64,000 nucleotides of DNA from assembly GCA_038118725.1 (NCBI GenBank), contig JAYOIK010000006.1, forward strand, positions 1 through 64,000. Direction: 5' to 3'. This document shows, in pieces, positions 63,198-64,000 of this stretch (its first letter is position 1; each line of letters starts with the position of its first letter). Source of the DNA: JADHLJ01 sp038118725 (GTDB taxonomy: Bacteria; Pseudomonadota; Alphaproteobacteria; Thalassobaculales; Thalassobaculaceae). The notes below the pieces were generated by a model. The model was not told where the DNA came from. It did not search any database and saw nothing but the letters and a program-made list of their open reading frames with translations. Made by a program: the position numbers and the translations under genes.

Positions 63198-64000
63198 CTA
63201 AAAAGTTATCACCGTTGAAAGCGTGATGCTGGCTTCATCATATTGCAGATTCGAGATGAGACTGTCATTGACTAATTGATTGGCGATGCTTGCGTTTAGA
63301 AGCAGTTCGACACGGTCGTGGACCTGCCATGCGACGGCCATATCGAACGTATAACTCTCCGCTTCGACGGTGGTTCCCTCGATCTGATAAAATCGGTAGG
63401 TCGGGCCAAGCTTGATATAAGCATCGTCGCGGAACTGGTATCGCACCCCGACGGACGCGATGTTGGTAAACAAGCCGGCGGAGGCCTCAATGTTGGTTTC
63501 ATCGAAATTACGTTCGATCTTCCCGGCGAGCGAAACCGTGTCGCTGGCTTTCCAGATAAGCTGACCGGTTCCCACGAAATCAATGGTATGACCGATTGTC
63601 GCCGCGTCGAAATATTGGGCGAAACCGAAGACACGAAAAATGCCCTGCCAGTCGCCGTTTTGAAATTCAAGCCCCACGCCGCCGCGGGCGCCTTGGGAAT
63701 CGCGATCTTCCGGCAGAATGACATCCGATCCCGAGTATCGATAACGTTGACCACCGCCAATGATATAGACCTTGCCCCCGTCGAACTTGCGCCCGATTTG
63801 GATTGCCGCGCTCGTCTCCGCGCGATCTTGCTGCTGGATGCGCGAAACGACGGTGAGATCCAGATCCGTTGTATTGTCAATCTCGTCGTAGCGGCCCTCC
63901 GCGTGGATGAAATAGTCTTTTCCTTTCCAATCCAAAGCGCCTTCCATTGTATCGGTGACGGTGGTCCCGTTCAGGTTGCCGCTGAATTGGTTTGGGTCAT
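63198..64000 (-). CDS. Outer-membrane beta-barrel protein (BBP2-like), 5' part outside the window
   Basis: At least 266 residues of an outer-membrane barrel. The frame stays open to the window edge (DPNQFSGNLNGTTVTDT before an internal Met at 63945), so the true start lies beyond 64000. Alternating strands are visible, such as KVYIIGGGQRYRYSGSDVIL, ARGGVGLEFQNGDWQGIFRV, VSLAGKIERNFDETNIEASA and YIKLGPTYRFYQIEGTTVEA, and the protein ends TLSTVITF with the terminal Phe. It resembles outer_membrane_BBP2 barrels often linked to polysaccharide export. Its partner is not in the window apart from the autotransporter directly after it. Confidence 0.8.
   Translation of the reverse strand, partial: DPNQFSGNLNGTTVTDTMEGALDWKGKDYFIHAEGRYDEIDNTTDLDLTVVSRIQQQDRAETSAAIQIGRKFDGGKVYIIGGGQRYRYSGSDVILPEDRDSQGARGGVGLEFQNGDWQGIFRVFGFAQYFDAATIGHTIDFVGTGQLIWKASDTVSLAGKIERNFDETNIEASAGLFTNIASVGVRYQFRDDAYIKLGPTYRFYQIEGTTVEAESYTFDMAVAWQVHDRVELLLNASIANQLVNDSLISNLQYDEASITLSTVITF

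Noticed and set aside
53831..64000. Prophage
   Set aside because: No integrase, capsid, tail or lysis gene is present; only IS-type relics.

Overview
The window is about 64 kb of high-GC chromosome, apparently from an alphaproteobacterium of the Rhodospirillales/Rhizobiales kind. The reasons are the order secG–pyrG–kdsA–(2OG oxygenase, cupin)–eno–ftsB (this core linkage is typical of Alphaproteobacteria), an LPS gene (kdsA) that makes the cell Gram-negative, a type-A RNase P RNA, outer-membrane barrel proteins, and a very rich stock of amidase, SDR, GMC, CaiB/BaiF and 2-oxoglutarate oxygenase genes of the sort seen in metabolically versatile marine or soil species. No rRNA, tRNA or CRISPR array was found. 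The sequence is a draft: it holds a 10-N gap (15918-15927) and a 100-N gap (30211-30310), both inside repeats.

Layout. 1-3.0 kb: 3' part of a TRAP fused permease (interrupted by an in-frame stop), an LLM-class oxidoreductase and a EutB-like dehydratase. 3.0-5.9 kb: an MscS channel gene (also interrupted) diverging from a TIGR04372 glycosyltransferase. 5.9-9.3 kb: an SDR–small protein–amidase–SDR operon. 9.4-15.7 kb: a PAS_5 protein, a CoA-transferase/crotonase pair, a TauD-like dioxygenase with a second amidase, a hotdog-like protein and a broken VOC gene. 16.2-25.2 kb: the housekeeping block purH, P450, secG, pyrG, kdsA, 2OG oxygenase, cupin, eno, ftsB. 25.2-29.9 kb: an M81 peptidase diverging from an isovaleryl-CoA dehydrogenase/FAH/Tag/RidA run. 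30.5-37.3 kb: PhyH, CinA, VOC, an unrecognised membrane protein, a GMC oxidoreductase and a soluble transhydrogenase. 37.4-42.7 kb: RecQ, SDR, quinone-oxidoreductase-like MDR, thioesterase, DUF4392. 43.6-53.8 kb: NTF2-like, GST, ABC-F, AmiD, an ornithine-decarboxylase-like enzyme, rnpB, MFS, a third amidase and a second GMC enzyme.

The last 10 kb (about 53.8-64 kb) looks different. It has a cluster of CAGGGAAT-type short repeats, a truncated TPR gene ending at a perfect 24-bp palindrome, an orphan xanthine-dehydrogenase-type large subunit, an IS6-family transposase relic, and then a minus-strand run: outer-membrane barrel (cut by the window edge), GDSL autotransporter, DUF697 protein, 64-aa membrane protein, PvdE-like cyclic-peptide-type ABC exporter and a prohibitin-like SPFH protein whose start overlaps the ABC gene. 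This run is the best candidate for an undescribed envelope system.

Two intergenic arrays of a roughly 150-bp composite repeat (30.0-30.5 and 42.9-43.5 kb), in opposite orientation and each carrying two REP-like hairpins, look like BIME-type elements. Three otherwise intact genes (TRAP permease, MscS, VOC) are each cut by a single in-frame stop. Because TAG and TAA end many normal genes here, this reads as point mutation or sequence error, not recoding.
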